Shown here: positions 8,856 through 16,615 of the stretch, one piece after another
How the letters are laid out: every line of letters begins with the position of its first letter
Numbering within the stretch: position 1 is the stretch's first letter
Assembly: GCF_042666875.1 (NCBI RefSeq)
Contig: NZ_JBHTCX010000009.1
Coordinates: forward strand, 58,727-122,726
Direction of reading: 5' to 3'
Length of the DNA stretch: 64,000 bases
Source of the DNA: Brachybacterium sp042666875
GTDB lineage: Bacteria > Actinomycetota > Actinomycetes > Actinomycetales > Dermabacteraceae
Made by a program: the position numbers and the translations under genes
The notes under the pieces: generated by a model
What the model saw: only the letters and a program-made list of their open reading frames with translations
Databases searched by the model: none
What the model was told of the DNA's origin: nothing

Positions 8856-9874
8856 GAGACGGCGCGGTCCAGCTCGGCCAGGTAGTCCTCGAGGATGTAG
8901 GAGATCGCCAGCGGGGTGGGGTTCGCCGCGGTGCCCAGCGGGCTGTCGCTGGGCAGGTTCACCACGGCACCGTTGCGGACGGCGGGGATCTGGGAGAGCA
9001 GCGGGTCGGCCTCGAGGGCCTCGATCAGGGTCTCGTCGCCGTAGGTCACGATGATGTCGACGTCGTGGAACACGTCGGCCTGCTCGGCGCTGATCGTCGC
9101 GGAGAACTCCGTGGCGTCCTCGGAGGCGGCGACAACGCTGGGGGCGATCGCCATCCCGAGATCCTCGAAGAACATCGTGCGGGTGTCGTGGGCCGTGTAG
9201 AAGCTGATCTCGGAGAGGTCGATGGTGTCCACGTGGGTCAGGAACATGGCGTTCTTGCCGGCGATCGCGGGGTGCCCGGCGGCGGCGTCCTCGATCTCGG
9301 TCTCCAGCTCGGCGATCAGCGCCTCGCCCTCGGAGGCCATCCCCATCGCGGTGGAATTGACGGTGATCATCTCGCGCCAGGGCGTGCCCCAGGCGATCTC
9401 CGGGAACGGCACGGTCGGGGCGATCGCGGTGAGGGTGTCGTAGTCCTCCTGGGTCAGGCCCGAATAGGCCGCGAGGATCACGTCGGGCGCGGTGTCGGCG
9501 ACGCCCTCGAAGTCGATGCCGTCGGACTCGTCGAACAGTTCCGGGGTCTCGGCCCCCAGCTCCTCGAGCTTCTCGGCGACCCAGGGGAGGACCCCGTCCC
9601 CGTCGTCGTCACCGAAGTTGGCCGCGGCCATCCCCGCGGGCACCACACCGAGGGCCAGCGGCACCTCGTGGTTGGCCCACGCCACGGTGGTGATGACCTC
9701 GGGGGCCGCCGGGATGGCCGTGGTCCCGAAGGCGTGCTCGATCGTGATCTCGCCATCTCCGCCGACGTCGGAGGAGCCGCCCTCCTCGGCCTGGCCGGAG
9801 GAGGAGCAGCCGGCGAGGGCGGCGGCCAGGACGGCGGCGGAACCGGCGAATGCGCGGCGGGACAGACGGGTCAT
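8852..9874 (-). CDS. Iron-siderophore ABC transporter substrate-binding lipoprotein
   Basis: A 340-residue exported lipoprotein. The N-terminus (TRLSRRAFAGSAAVLAAALAGC) has a twin-Arg SRRAF motif and a lipobox ending at Cys23. The mature part is the periplasmic-binding-protein type III fold of FepB/FhuD-like proteins (VITTVAWANHEVPLALGVVPAGM). The protein is strongly acidic, usual for secreted actinobacterial proteins. It is the first gene of the operon and lies behind a DtxR/IdeR-like box, which fits repression by iron. Confidence 0.93.
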   Translation of the reverse strand: MTRLSRRAFAGSAAVLAAALAGCSSSGQAEEGGSSDVGGDGEITIEHAFGTTAIPAAPEVITTVAWANHEVPLALGVVPAGMAAANFGDDDGDGVLPWVAEKLEELGAETPELFDESDGIDFEGVADTAPDVILAAYSGLTQEDYDTLTAIAPTVPFPEIAWGTPWREMITVNSTAMGMASEGEALIAELETEIEDAAAGHPAIAGKNAMFLTHVDTIDLSEISFYTAHDTRTMFFEDLGMAIAPSVVAASEDATEFSATISAEQADVFHDVDIIVTYGDETLIEALEADPLLSQIPAVRNGAVVNLPSDSPLGTAANPTPLAISYILEDYLAELDRAVS

Positions 9875-9945
9875 GAGAGGCCTTTCGTCAGTGGCCGCGC
9901 GCGGAGGCGGGCGCCGGTCGGGCATGACACGGCCCGGAGAAGAAC

Positions 9946-9975
9946 AGCTAAGGCTTGCCTCATCAAAATACGCAA
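9946..9975 (-). promoter_or_regulatory. Promoter with DtxR/IdeR-like iron box for the siderophore operon
   Basis: Reading the minus strand, TGAGGCAAGCCTTAGCT (9962-9946) matches the DtxR/IdeR consensus (TTAGGTTAGSCTAACCT) at about 13 of 17 positions, with a symmetrical AGGC-N2-GCCT core at 9951-9960. It overlaps a possible -10 (TTAGCT, 9951-9946), with TTGCGT (9975-9970) 18 nt away as a -35. A repressor bound here would block transcription in high iron. The motif match was made by eye. Confidence 0.65.
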
Positions 9976-9989
9976 CAGCAGTGTTGCGT
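9965..9989 (-). terminator. Rho-independent-like terminator of the mug gene
   Basis: Perfect 8-bp arms (9989-9982 and 9977-9970, ACGCAACA/TGTTGCGT, loop 4 nt) are followed on the minus strand by ATTTTG. It begins 12 nt after the mug stop codon and partly overlaps the siderophore promoter's -35 region. Confidence 0.55.
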
Positions 9990-10000
9990 GCAACTGGGTG

Positions 10001-10657
10001 TCACTGGTCGTGCGGATCCTCGAGCGGGACTCCCGCGCGGCGGGCGACGTCCCGCCAGGTCGCCGCCAGCGATTCCACGGTCGCGTGAGCGTTCAGGCCG
10101 CTGGGCTGGGGCACCACCCACAGCGCCACCTCCGCCGGCCACCCGGCCAGACCTGCGGTCTCCTGCGGGCCCAGCTGCGCCCGCGGCACCGCGAACGCGG
10201 CGCGGAAGGCCGTGATCCCGGCGATGGCCACCAGGGCCGGCCGCAGCTCGGCGGCACGGCGGCCGAGCACCTCACCGGCCTCGCGCAGCTCTGCCCGGCC
10301 GAGCTCGTCGGCGCGCGCGGTGGCCCGGCCGATCAGGTTCGTGATGCCGATGCCGCGCTCGCGCAGTGCCTGCTCGTCCTCGGCCCTCAGCCCGCGGGAG
10401 GCGTCGATCAGGTGCGGGGTGAGACCCGCGCGGTGCAGGGAGGGCCAGAAGCGGTTGCCCAGCCGGGCGAAGGGCGCGTTGACCGCGGCGGTCCACAGCC
10501 CCGGGTTGATGCCGACGATCAGCAGCCGCAGCTGCTCGCCGCGCGATGGGTCCGGGAGGACATCGTCCATGGCATCGCCCTCGAGGGCGGCGAAGCGGGC
10601 GAGATCCTCGCGGGTGGGCCTGCGGCCGGCCAGGGGAGAGGGGAGGCGCGTGCTCAT
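10001..10657 (-). CDS. mug: Mismatch-specific DNA glycosylase, Mug/TDG family
   Basis: A 218-residue uracil-DNA-glycosylase superfamily protein. The motif LLIVGINPGLWTA (about residues 45-57) holds the catalytic-loop Asn of the Mug/TDG group, and VVPQPSGLNAH (about 182-192) is the minor-groove/mismatch loop. These enzymes excise uracil or thymine opposite guanine, starting base-excision repair. The gene is divergent from the macrodomain gene, with 35 nt between the start codons. Its 3' end abuts the iron-regulated promoter. Confidence 0.88.
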   Translation of the reverse strand: MSTRLPSPLAGRRPTREDLARFAALEGDAMDDVLPDPSRGEQLRLLIVGINPGLWTAAVNAPFARLGNRFWPSLHRAGLTPHLIDASRGLRAEDEQALRERGIGITNLIGRATARADELGRAELREAGEVLGRRAAELRPALVAIAGITAFRAAFAVPRAQLGPQETAGLAGWPAEVALWVVPQPSGLNAHATVESLAATWRDVARRAGVPLEDPHDQ

Positions 10658-10680
10658 CCGGGCACTGTACGTCGGCTCGG

Positions 10681-10686
10681 TATCCT
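10681..10686 (+). promoter_or_regulatory. -10-like hexamer TATCCT before the macrodomain gene
   Basis: TATCCT ends 6 nt before ATG 10693 and no Shine-Dalgarno is present, which fits a leaderless transcript carrying the macrodomain-tdk pair. Confidence 0.45.
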
Positions 10687-10692
10687 GAGCCG

Positions 10693-11208
10693 ATGGAGCT
10701 GCGGATCGCCCCCGGAGACATCACCACGACCGCCGCGGACGCCATCGTCAACGCGGCGAACTCCTCCCTGCTCGGTGGCGGAGGCGTCGACGGCGCCATC
10801 CACCGCCGCGGCGGGCCCGAGATCCTCGCCGAGTGCCGACGGCTGCGGGAGGACGAGCTGCCCGACGGCCTGCCCGCCGGTCGGGCGGTCGCCACCACAG
10901 CCGGTGACCTGCCGGCCCGCTGGGTGATCCACACGGTCGGCCCGGTGCACGCGACGAACGAGGACCGCTCGGAGACCCTGGCCTCCTGCTACCGCGAATC
11001 ACTGCGCGTCGCGGCCGCGATCGGCGCTCGCAGCGTCGCCTTCCCCACCATCTCCGCCGGCGTCTACGGCTGGCCGCTCCCGGATGCGGCCCGGATCGCC
11101 GTCGAGACGGTCCGGTCGATGGACGACGAGGTCGGCGCCGACATCGCCGAGGTGCTGTTCGTGCCCTACGGCGAGGCGGCCGAGGCGGCGTTCCGCGGCG
11201 TACTGTGA
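10693..11208 (+). CDS. Macrodomain protein, O-acetyl-ADP-ribose deacetylase type
   Basis: A 171-residue, single-domain MacroD-like protein. GDITTTAADAIVNAANSSLLGGGGVDGAIHRRGG (about residues 8-41) is the ADP-ribose pocket with the catalytic Asn and the GGGGVDGAIH loop; PTISAGVYGWPL (about 118-129) is the second phosphate-binding loop. This family hydrolyses O-acetyl-ADP-ribose and mono-ADP-ribose esters. Its stop overlaps the GTG of thymidine kinase by 4 nt, so the two are translationally coupled. Confidence 0.92.
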   Translation: MELRIAPGDITTTAADAIVNAANSSLLGGGGVDGAIHRRGGPEILAECRRLREDELPDGLPAGRAVATTAGDLPARWVIHTVGPVHATNEDRSETLASCYRESLRVAAAIGARSVAFPTISAGVYGWPLPDAARIAVETVRSMDDEVGADIAEVLFVPYGEAAEAAFRGVL

Positions 11209-11807
11209 CCTCCATGCGCCGCCCCGAAGCAGCTCGGCTGACCGTGATCGCCGGCCCCATGTTCGCCGGCAAGACCGAAGAGCTGCTGCGACGCGTCCAC
11301 CGCTCGCGGCTCGCCGGCCTGCGCGTCGACGTCATCGGCCACCGCCTGGACGACCGTGCCGGACCCGGTCGCCTGAGCACCCACATCGGGCGCTCCACAC
11401 CGGCCAGGATGCTCGGCGAGGCCCGCGACGTGCTGGAGGTCCTCGACGGGGAGCGTCCGGACAAGCTCGCGATCGACGAGGCACAGTTCTTCGGCCCCTC
11501 GATCGCGCCGGTGATCGAGCAGCTGCTGGAGGCCGGCATCGACGTGGAGGTCGCCGGGCTCTGCGTCACCTACGACGGGGAGCCGTTCGACCCGGTCCCC
11601 GCCCTGATGGCCGTCGCCGAGGAGGCCGTGAAGCTGACCGCGGTGTGCGCGGTCTGCGGGGCCGACGCGGCTTTCCACGTGCGCCTGGCCGGGGAGGCGG
11701 GCGATGCGCTGCGGCCCACGGCCGAGCAGGTCGGGGGCAGCGAGTCCTACCAGGCACGCTGCCGCAGCCACCGGCTCCAGCGGCCGGACGGGGCCCGGAA
11801 CAGGTGA
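11205..11807 (+). CDS. tdk: Thymidine kinase (type II, zinc-binding)
   Basis: A 200-residue enzyme that phosphorylates thymidine to dTMP with ATP in nucleoside salvage. It has a P-loop GPMFAGKT (residues 17-24), the Walker B-like IDEAQFF, the lasso-region VCAVCGADA supplying Cys ligands for structural zinc, and the substrate-binding SYQARCRSH at the end with the last Cys/His ligands. It starts at GTG 11205 inside the macrodomain stop. The 3' end faces the DUF4878-like gene with a 9-nt gap. Confidence 0.93.
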   Translation: MTSMRRPEAARLTVIAGPMFAGKTEELLRRVHRSRLAGLRVDVIGHRLDDRAGPGRLSTHIGRSTPARMLGEARDVLEVLDGERPDKLAIDEAQFFGPSIAPVIEQLLEAGIDVEVAGLCVTYDGEPFDPVPALMAVAEEAVKLTAVCAVCGADAAFHVRLAGEAGDALRPTAEQVGGSESYQARCRSHRLQRPDGARNR

Positions 11808-11816
11808 TGGCCCGGA

Positions 11817-12293
11817 TCAGGTGATGGGGTCGTCCCCGGGCTCGACCAGGCGGATCCCGTCCAGATCCCACTGGCCGTCGGTGCGGCGCACGAAGTACTG
11901 CAGCTGGACCTCGGTGTCCCGGCCGTCGACGGTGTACGTCTCGGTCACGTCGAAGATCGCGTAGCCCTGGCGGTTGGTGCGCTCGGTGACCTCGTAGTCG
12001 ATCCCGGACATGCCGCCGACGGTCTCCTCGAAGACCTCGCACGAGGTCAGCCCCGTCGACTCGCGGTACTCCTGCGTCGTCGAGTCCTCGAACAGCTCGC
12101 AGTCGCCGGACTGGAGCGAGGAGTAGAAGTCCTCGAGCGTCGACTGCGGATTCCCGCGGGTGAGGACCTGCCAGGCGATGATCACCGCGAACAGGCCCAC
12201 GATCACGAGGCCGACCGCGGCGATGCCCGCGGCCAGCAGCCAATGCCACAGCGGGCGCCTGCGCGCGCTGCGCGGAAACTGTGCGTCGACCAT
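11817..12293 (-). CDS. Membrane-anchored protein with a DUF4878-like extracytoplasmic domain
   Basis: A 158-residue protein with one N-terminal membrane segment (WLLAAGIAAVGLVIVGLFAVII, about residues 18-39) and an outside domain of about 115 residues containing two Cys (GDCELF and TSCEVF) that could form a disulfide. The fold pattern (STLEDFYSSLQSGDCELFEDSTT... YEVTERTNRQGYAIFDVTETYTVDG) resembles NTF2/DUF4878-type domains of small actinobacterial secreted proteins. Start ATG 12293 follows a G-rich Shine-Dalgarno. Function unknown. Confidence 0.7.
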   Translation of the reverse strand: MVDAQFPRSARRRPLWHWLLAAGIAAVGLVIVGLFAVIIAWQVLTRGNPQSTLEDFYSSLQSGDCELFEDSTTQEYRESTGLTSCEVFEETVGGMSGIDYEVTERTNRQGYAIFDVTETYTVDGRDTEVQLQYFVRRTDGQWDLDGIRLVEPGDDPIT

Positions 12294-12377
12294 GTCTTCC
12301 CCCCGAGGACCGGCAGCCGTGTCGTGACGCAGTATTCCGCACCGCGAGGCGATGTGCGATGCGCGAGCCGGTATCGA

Positions 12378-12383
12378 TAGCCT
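12378..12383 (+). promoter_or_regulatory. -10-like hexamer TAGCCT before the GH92 gene
   Basis: TAGCCT ends 7 nt before ATG 12391; no ribosome-binding site is visible, so the mRNA is probably leaderless. Confidence 0.4.
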
Positions 12384-12390
12384 TACGGCC

Positions 12391-15300
12391 ATGATCGTCA
12401 CCGCAGACCCGGGCCCCGTCGGATCTCCCACCAGCAAGGACGGCGCCGGCTTCCTCGCCGCCTCTGCCCTGCGGTACACCGTCGAGCCGGGGGAGCGGGC
12501 CGAGTCCCTGCTGCCGTCCCTCGACGGGGTCGACGAGCCCGTCGGGCGCATCGTGCAGGACGATGACGTGCTGCGCGTGTTCGTGCACCCGCAGCTGGAC
12601 GAAGCGCTCACCTGGGGCGCGACCTACGTCGCGGTCGACCTGATCTTCACCGACGGCGCCCGTCTCTCCGAGCTGGAGCCGCGCGACCAGTACGGCACCG
12701 AGGCCACCGCCCGGGGGATGGGCGAGGGAAAGATCCTGTACGCGGACCAGTGGAATGACGTGCAGGTCGCCCTGGGGGCCGCGGCCGGGCGCACGATCGC
12801 GGAGGTCGTGCTGGTCGCCGACGCTCCGGCCGATCCCGAGGCCGACCTCGTGGACGCCGCCGAGGGCGACCTCGAGGGCGCCGGTCCCGCGGAGCCCGAG
12901 CGGCTGACGGGGTGGATCGACGGCCCCTACATCGGTCCGAGGCCCGCGGACCCGCCGGCCGGTGACCCCGTGGCCTGGGTCGACACCCGGCGCGGCACGC
13001 ACGCCTCCGGCGACTTCTCCCGGGGCAACAACGTCCCGGCCACCGCCATGCCCAACGGGTTCGCGATGTTCACGCCCCTCACCGACGCCCGGACCCGGCG
13101 CTGGCTGTACGAGTACCACCGCCGCAACGGCGCTGACAACCGCCCGCGCCTGCAGGGCCTGGCGGTCTCGCACCAGCCGAGTCCCTGGATGGGCGACCGC
13201 AACCAGTTCGTCCTCATGCCGCTTGCCGGTGAGGAGCCCGACGCCGATCCGGAGGCCCGCGCCCTGGGCTTCGATCATGCCGCCGAGACTGCGCGCCCGG
13301 ACCTGTACGAGGTGGCCCTCGACGGCGGCACCTCGCTGCGTCTGGCGCCGAGCGACCACGGCGCGGTCTGCGAGATCGACTTCCCGGCCGAGCCCTCCCC
13401 GCGGCACCTGCTGCTCGAGGGGACCGACGAGCACGCCCGGATCGACGCCGCCGGTGCGGTCTTCGACGGGAGGCTGCGCGCGTGGGTGGACCCGGTGGCC
13501 GGCGAGGGGGCGACCCGTATGTTCGTCCTCGCCGAGGTCGAGCCCGCGCCGGTGGCCGTCGGCCCCTCGCGCGGCGGTTCGCCCGGCGCCAGCGTGCTGA
13601 CCTTCGAACCCGGCACGCAGCGGGTCACCGTGCGTCTGGTCACCAGCTTCATCGGGCTCGAGCAGGGCCGGCGCACCTTCGCCCACGAGGTCGAGGGGCG
13701 CAGCATCGCCCAGGTGCGCGCGGAGGCCCACGCCGCCTGGACCGAGCGCCTGCGCGTGATCGAACCGGCCGGAGCCACCCCGCCCCAGCTGCGGACCCTG
13801 TACGGCAACCTGTACCGCCTGAACCTCTACCCCAGCTCGCACTGGGAGAACGCCGGCAGCCCGGAGCGGCCCGAACCGGTGCACGCCAGCCCCGTGCTCG
13901 CGGTCAAGGGCGAGGCCACCGACACCCGCACCAACGCCCAGGTGCTGCCCGGCAGGATGTACGTCAACCACGGCTTCTGGGACACGTACCGCACGGCCTG
14001 GCCCGCCTACGCGCTGCTGTACCCGGATCTCGCCGCAGAGCTCGCCGACGGCTTCGTCCAGCAGTACCGCGAGGGCGGGTGGATCGCGCGCTGGTCCTCG
14101 CCCGGCTACGCCGACTGCATGACCGGCACCAGCAGCGACATCGCCATCGCCGACCTCGCCGTCAAGGGCGTCACGCTGCCGGACCCGCTCGCCGCCTACG
14201 AGGCCGGCCTGCGCAACGCCACCGTCGCCCCCACGCAGCCCGAGGTGGGCCGCAAGGGCAACGAGCGGGCCGTGTTCACCGGCTACGTCGACACCGACAC
14301 CCCCGAATCCGTCTCCTGGGCACTGGAGGCCCACATCAACGATGCCGGGCTCGCCGCGCAGGCCGAGCTGCTCGCCGAGGAGACGGAGGCCGACGACGCC
14401 CGCCTCGCCGCCCGGCTGCGCGAGGAGGCGGAGTACCTGCGAGCCCGAGCCCGGAACTATCTGCTGCTGTTCGACCCCGGCGTCGGGTTCTTCCAGGGCC
14501 GGCGGGCCGACGGCGGCTTCGCCCGGAGCCCCGAGGAGTTCGACCCGCGGGTATGGGGCGGGGACTTCACCGAGACCGACGGCTGGAACTTCGCCTTCCA
14601 CGTCCCCCATGACGGCGAGGGCCTGGCCGCGCTGTACGGAGGCCGCGCCGGGCTGCGCGCCAAGCTGGAGGAGTTCTTCCACACCCCCGAGCGTGCCGAC
14701 CTCAAGGGCACCTACGGGCACGTCATCCACGAGATGCTCGAGGCCCGCGCGGTACGGATGGGCCAGTTCGGCGTCTCGAACCAGCCCAGCCACCACATCC
14801 CCTTCCTCTTCCACCACGCGGGCGAGCCGCACCGCGCCTCTCAGGTGGTGCGCGAGGTCCAGCGTCGCCTGTTCGTCGGTGAGGAGATCGGCCAGGGCTA
14901 TCCCGGCGACGAGGACAACGGCGAGATGAGCGCCTGGTGGCTGCTGACGGCGCTGGGTCTGTACCCGCTGCAGCTGGGCACCGGCCGCTACCACCTGGTG
15001 GCACCGCTGTTCGAGCGGGCGACGGTGCGGCCGCTGGGCGGTGAGCCGTTCACGATCACCGCCGAGGGGCAGGCTCCGGCCCACGACGTCATCACGGGTC
15101 TCAGCGTGGACGGCCGCGAGCACCGGGACTCCTGGATCGAGCACGGGGACCTGCGCGGAACGCTCCGCTTCCGCCTCGGCGCCGAGCCGACGGGCTGGGG
15201 CGAGGTGCCGCCCTCACCGACTCCGGCGGGGCACCGGCCGCAGCCGCTGCGGGACCTCTTCGCGGCCGATCCCGCGGATCCGGTGCGGGACGACGACTCC

Positions 15301-15615
15301 CGCACCGAGCGCTCCTGGGAGACGGCCGACGCGGTGATCGAGCTGCCCGAGCTGGGCGAGCCCCTCCAGGCGCGGTTCCTCACCTTGACCTCCTCGGCGC
15401 AGGAGGGCGGGGACCCGATCGCCTTCCGGGTCGAGGGCTCGGTCGACGGCGAGAACTGGACGGTGCTGGACAAGCGCTCGAGGGAGTCGTTCCGCTGGCG
15501 GCGCCAGACACGTCCGTTCCGGATCGCGACGCCGCGGGCGTGCACCCATCACCGCCTGGTGATCACCACCGCGCAGGGGCCTCTGCGCCTGGCCGAGCTG
15601 GAGCTGCTGGGCTGA
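12391..15615 (+). CDS. Glycoside hydrolase family 92, alpha-1,2-mannosidase-like
   Basis: A 1074-residue protein with GH92 signatures: FWDTYRTAWPAYALLYPD, WIARWSSPGYADCMTGTSSDIAIADLAVKG, NQPSHHIPFLFHHAGEP (about residues 796-812) and YPGDEDNGEMSAWWLLTALGLYPLQ (about 837-861), the Ca-dependent catalytic-site motif of inverting exo-alpha-mannosidases. An N-terminal beta-rich region precedes the GH92 module and a C-terminal discoidin-like domain (about 960-1074) follows. No signal peptide is visible at the chosen start, so it may be cytoplasmic, which is unusual for the family. The last 53 nt overlap the convergent YwaF-like gene. Confidence 0.9.
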   Translation: MIVTADPGPVGSPTSKDGAGFLAASALRYTVEPGERAESLLPSLDGVDEPVGRIVQDDDVLRVFVHPQLDEALTWGATYVAVDLIFTDGARLSELEPRDQYGTEATARGMGEGKILYADQWNDVQVALGAAAGRTIAEVVLVADAPADPEADLVDAAEGDLEGAGPAEPERLTGWIDGPYIGPRPADPPAGDPVAWVDTRRGTHASGDFSRGNNVPATAMPNGFAMFTPLTDARTRRWLYEYHRRNGADNRPRLQGLAVSHQPSPWMGDRNQFVLMPLAGEEPDADPEARALGFDHAAETARPDLYEVALDGGTSLRLAPSDHGAVCEIDFPAEPSPRHLLLEGTDEHARIDAAGAVFDGRLRAWVDPVAGEGATRMFVLAEVEPAPVAVGPSRGGSPGASVLTFEPGTQRVTVRLVTSFIGLEQGRRTFAHEVEGRSIAQVRAEAHAAWTERLRVIEPAGATPPQLRTLYGNLYRLNLYPSSHWENAGSPERPEPVHASPVLAVKGEATDTRTNAQVLPGRMYVNHGFWDTYRTAWPAYALLYPDLAAELADGFVQQYREGGWIARWSSPGYADCMTGTSSDIAIADLAVKGVTLPDPLAAYEAGLRNATVAPTQPEVGRKGNERAVFTGYVDTDTPESVSWALEAHINDAGLAAQAELLAEETEADDARLAARLREEAEYLRARARNYLLLFDPGVGFFQGRRADGGFARSPEEFDPRVWGGDFTETDGWNFAFHVPHDGEGLAALYGGRAGLRAKLEEFFHTPERADLKGTYGHVIHEMLEARAVRMGQFGVSNQPSHHIPFLFHHAGEPHRASQVVREVQRRLFVGEEIGQGYPGDEDNGEMSAWWLLTALGLYPLQLGTGRYHLVAPLFERATVRPLGGEPFTITAEGQAPAHDVITGLSVDGREHRDSWIEHGDLRGTLRFRLGAEPTGWGEVPPSPTPAGHRPQPLRDLFAADPADPVRDDDSRTERSWETADAVIELPELGEPLQARFLTLTSSAQEGGDPIAFRVEGSVDGENWTVLDKRSRESFRWRRQTRPFRIATPRACTHHRLVITTAQGPLRLAELELLG

Positions 15616-16369
15616 GATCTCCTCGCCGTCGCCGCAGCAGCCCGCCACGTCCCGTGGCGGGAGTGCCGCGGCGCCGATCGATCGCGGTGAAGGGCCAGGT
15701 CATGAGCGCCCACACGAGAGCGATCGCGATCGCTTCGACCAGCAGGTACTGCGGCCAGGGGCCCATGACGTCCAGAATGCTCGCGCCCTCCGGGGCGCGG
15801 TTGAGATAGCCGTAGTTGGCGCCTGTGAGCGCATTGCCGGTGAAGGCGATGATCGCCCACGCCACCGTGGCGGCATACGTGAGCAGATATCCCGGCCAGG
15901 TGGGGCGATACCCGAGTCCCCACACCAGCACCACCGGGGCCAGCACCCCGGTCGCGTGGGCGACCCAGTACTCCGAGAACTCCAGCGGGACCGAGACGAA
16001 GTAGTTCAGATCCGGGGTCAGCACCGACTGCATGTTCAGCGTCAGTCCCCAGAAGTACGTGATCACGATCGCCCAGCGGGCCTGCGTGATCAGCGCGAGC
16101 GGGATCAGGAATCGCAGGACGTCCGAGTAGTGCAGGGGCAGCGACTCGTCGATGTTCCAGGACCAGGGCATGAAGCCCCACGCCGTCCAGAACACCGAGT
16201 TCGCCAGCAGCACCCAGCCGGCAGCGCGCAGCACCCGGTCCGCCGTGGCGGGCTCGACGCGCCGCGCCCAGACCACGAGGGCGATCGCCGCCAGCACGAT
16301 GATCAGGAGCACTCCGAGGTGCGTGGTCCCGTAGGCGGGCATGTACCCGATCCGGTCCGACTCCGGCAT
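15563..16369 (-). CDS. TIGR02206/YwaF-family integral membrane protein
   Basis: A 268-residue protein with six to seven membrane segments. WNIDESLPLHYSDVLRFLIPLALITQARW and YFWGLTLNMQSVLTPDLNYF are characteristic of the YwaF/TIGR02206 group, whose function is unknown. The cytoplasmic C-terminus is Arg/Pro/Ala-rich (RRRRGDLSPAAPARPGAEAP), and this tail overlaps the GH92 3' end, so it may be a recent extension by stop-codon loss. Start ATG 16369; divergent from the phosphoribosyltransferase. Confidence 0.82.
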   Translation of the reverse strand: MPESDRIGYMPAYGTTHLGVLLIIVLAAIALVVWARRVEPATADRVLRAAGWVLLANSVFWTAWGFMPWSWNIDESLPLHYSDVLRFLIPLALITQARWAIVITYFWGLTLNMQSVLTPDLNYFVSVPLEFSEYWVAHATGVLAPVVLVWGLGYRPTWPGYLLTYAATVAWAIIAFTGNALTGANYGYLNRAPEGASILDVMGPWPQYLLVEAIAIALVWALMTWPFTAIDRRRGTPATGRGGLLRRRRGDLSPAAPARPGAEAPARW

Positions 16370-16465
16370 CGCTGATCCTCCCCGTCGGTGCGGTCCGGCT
16401 CCGCCCGGCGCGGATCCGTCGAAGCGTCCCAGCAGAGCATACGAGGATGCCTGCCCGTCGGGGCC

Positions 16466-16578
16466 GCTATCGGCCCTCGGCCATCAGAGAGTCGGGAGGC
16501 CCCGCCCCGTGGCGGTGCGATGCGGTGCGGTGCGGTGCGGTGCCTACGGTACGGCGCCCCCGGCCGAGGGCCGATAGC
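16466..16578. repeat. 17-bp inverted repeat enclosing a GGTGC pentanucleotide repeat
   Basis: Perfect 17-nt arms at 16466-16482 and 16562-16578 (GCTATCGGCCCTCGGCC and its complement) are 79 nt apart. Between them, six units of GGTGC (16514-16543, one unit GATGC) form a microsatellite. The right arm overlaps a -10-like TAGCAT at 16575-16580 in front of the phosphoribosyltransferase gene. The region lies between two divergent genes and could hold paired operator sites, or form a long cruciform or hairpin. Confidence 0.8.
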
Positions 16579-16580
16579 AT
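16575..16580 (+). promoter_or_regulatory. -10-like hexamer TAGCAT of the phosphoribosyltransferase gene
   Basis: TAGCAT lies 35 nt before ATG 16616 and overlaps the right arm of the inverted repeat, so a factor bound to that arm would occlude the promoter. No convincing -35 box is seen. Confidence 0.35.
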
Positions 16581-16615
16581 CGGGGGTCCCCGCGCCGAAC
16601 ACCCGAGGAGATGCG

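Noticed and set aside
10693..11208. DarG-type antitoxin of a DarTG defence system
   Set aside because: No DarT-like ADP-ribosyltransferase is adjacent and the sequence fits the general MacroD/O-acetyl-ADP-ribose group.
11566..15144. 1192-codon open frame on the minus strand opposite the GH92 gene
   Set aside because: Antisense shadow of a strongly supported GH92 gene in GC-rich DNA; low-complexity Gly/Val/Arg/Leu composition with no domain.
16514..16543. GGTGC repeats as a CRISPR array or mobile-element end
   Set aside because: Units are 5 bp with no spacers; no transposase or target-site duplication nearby.
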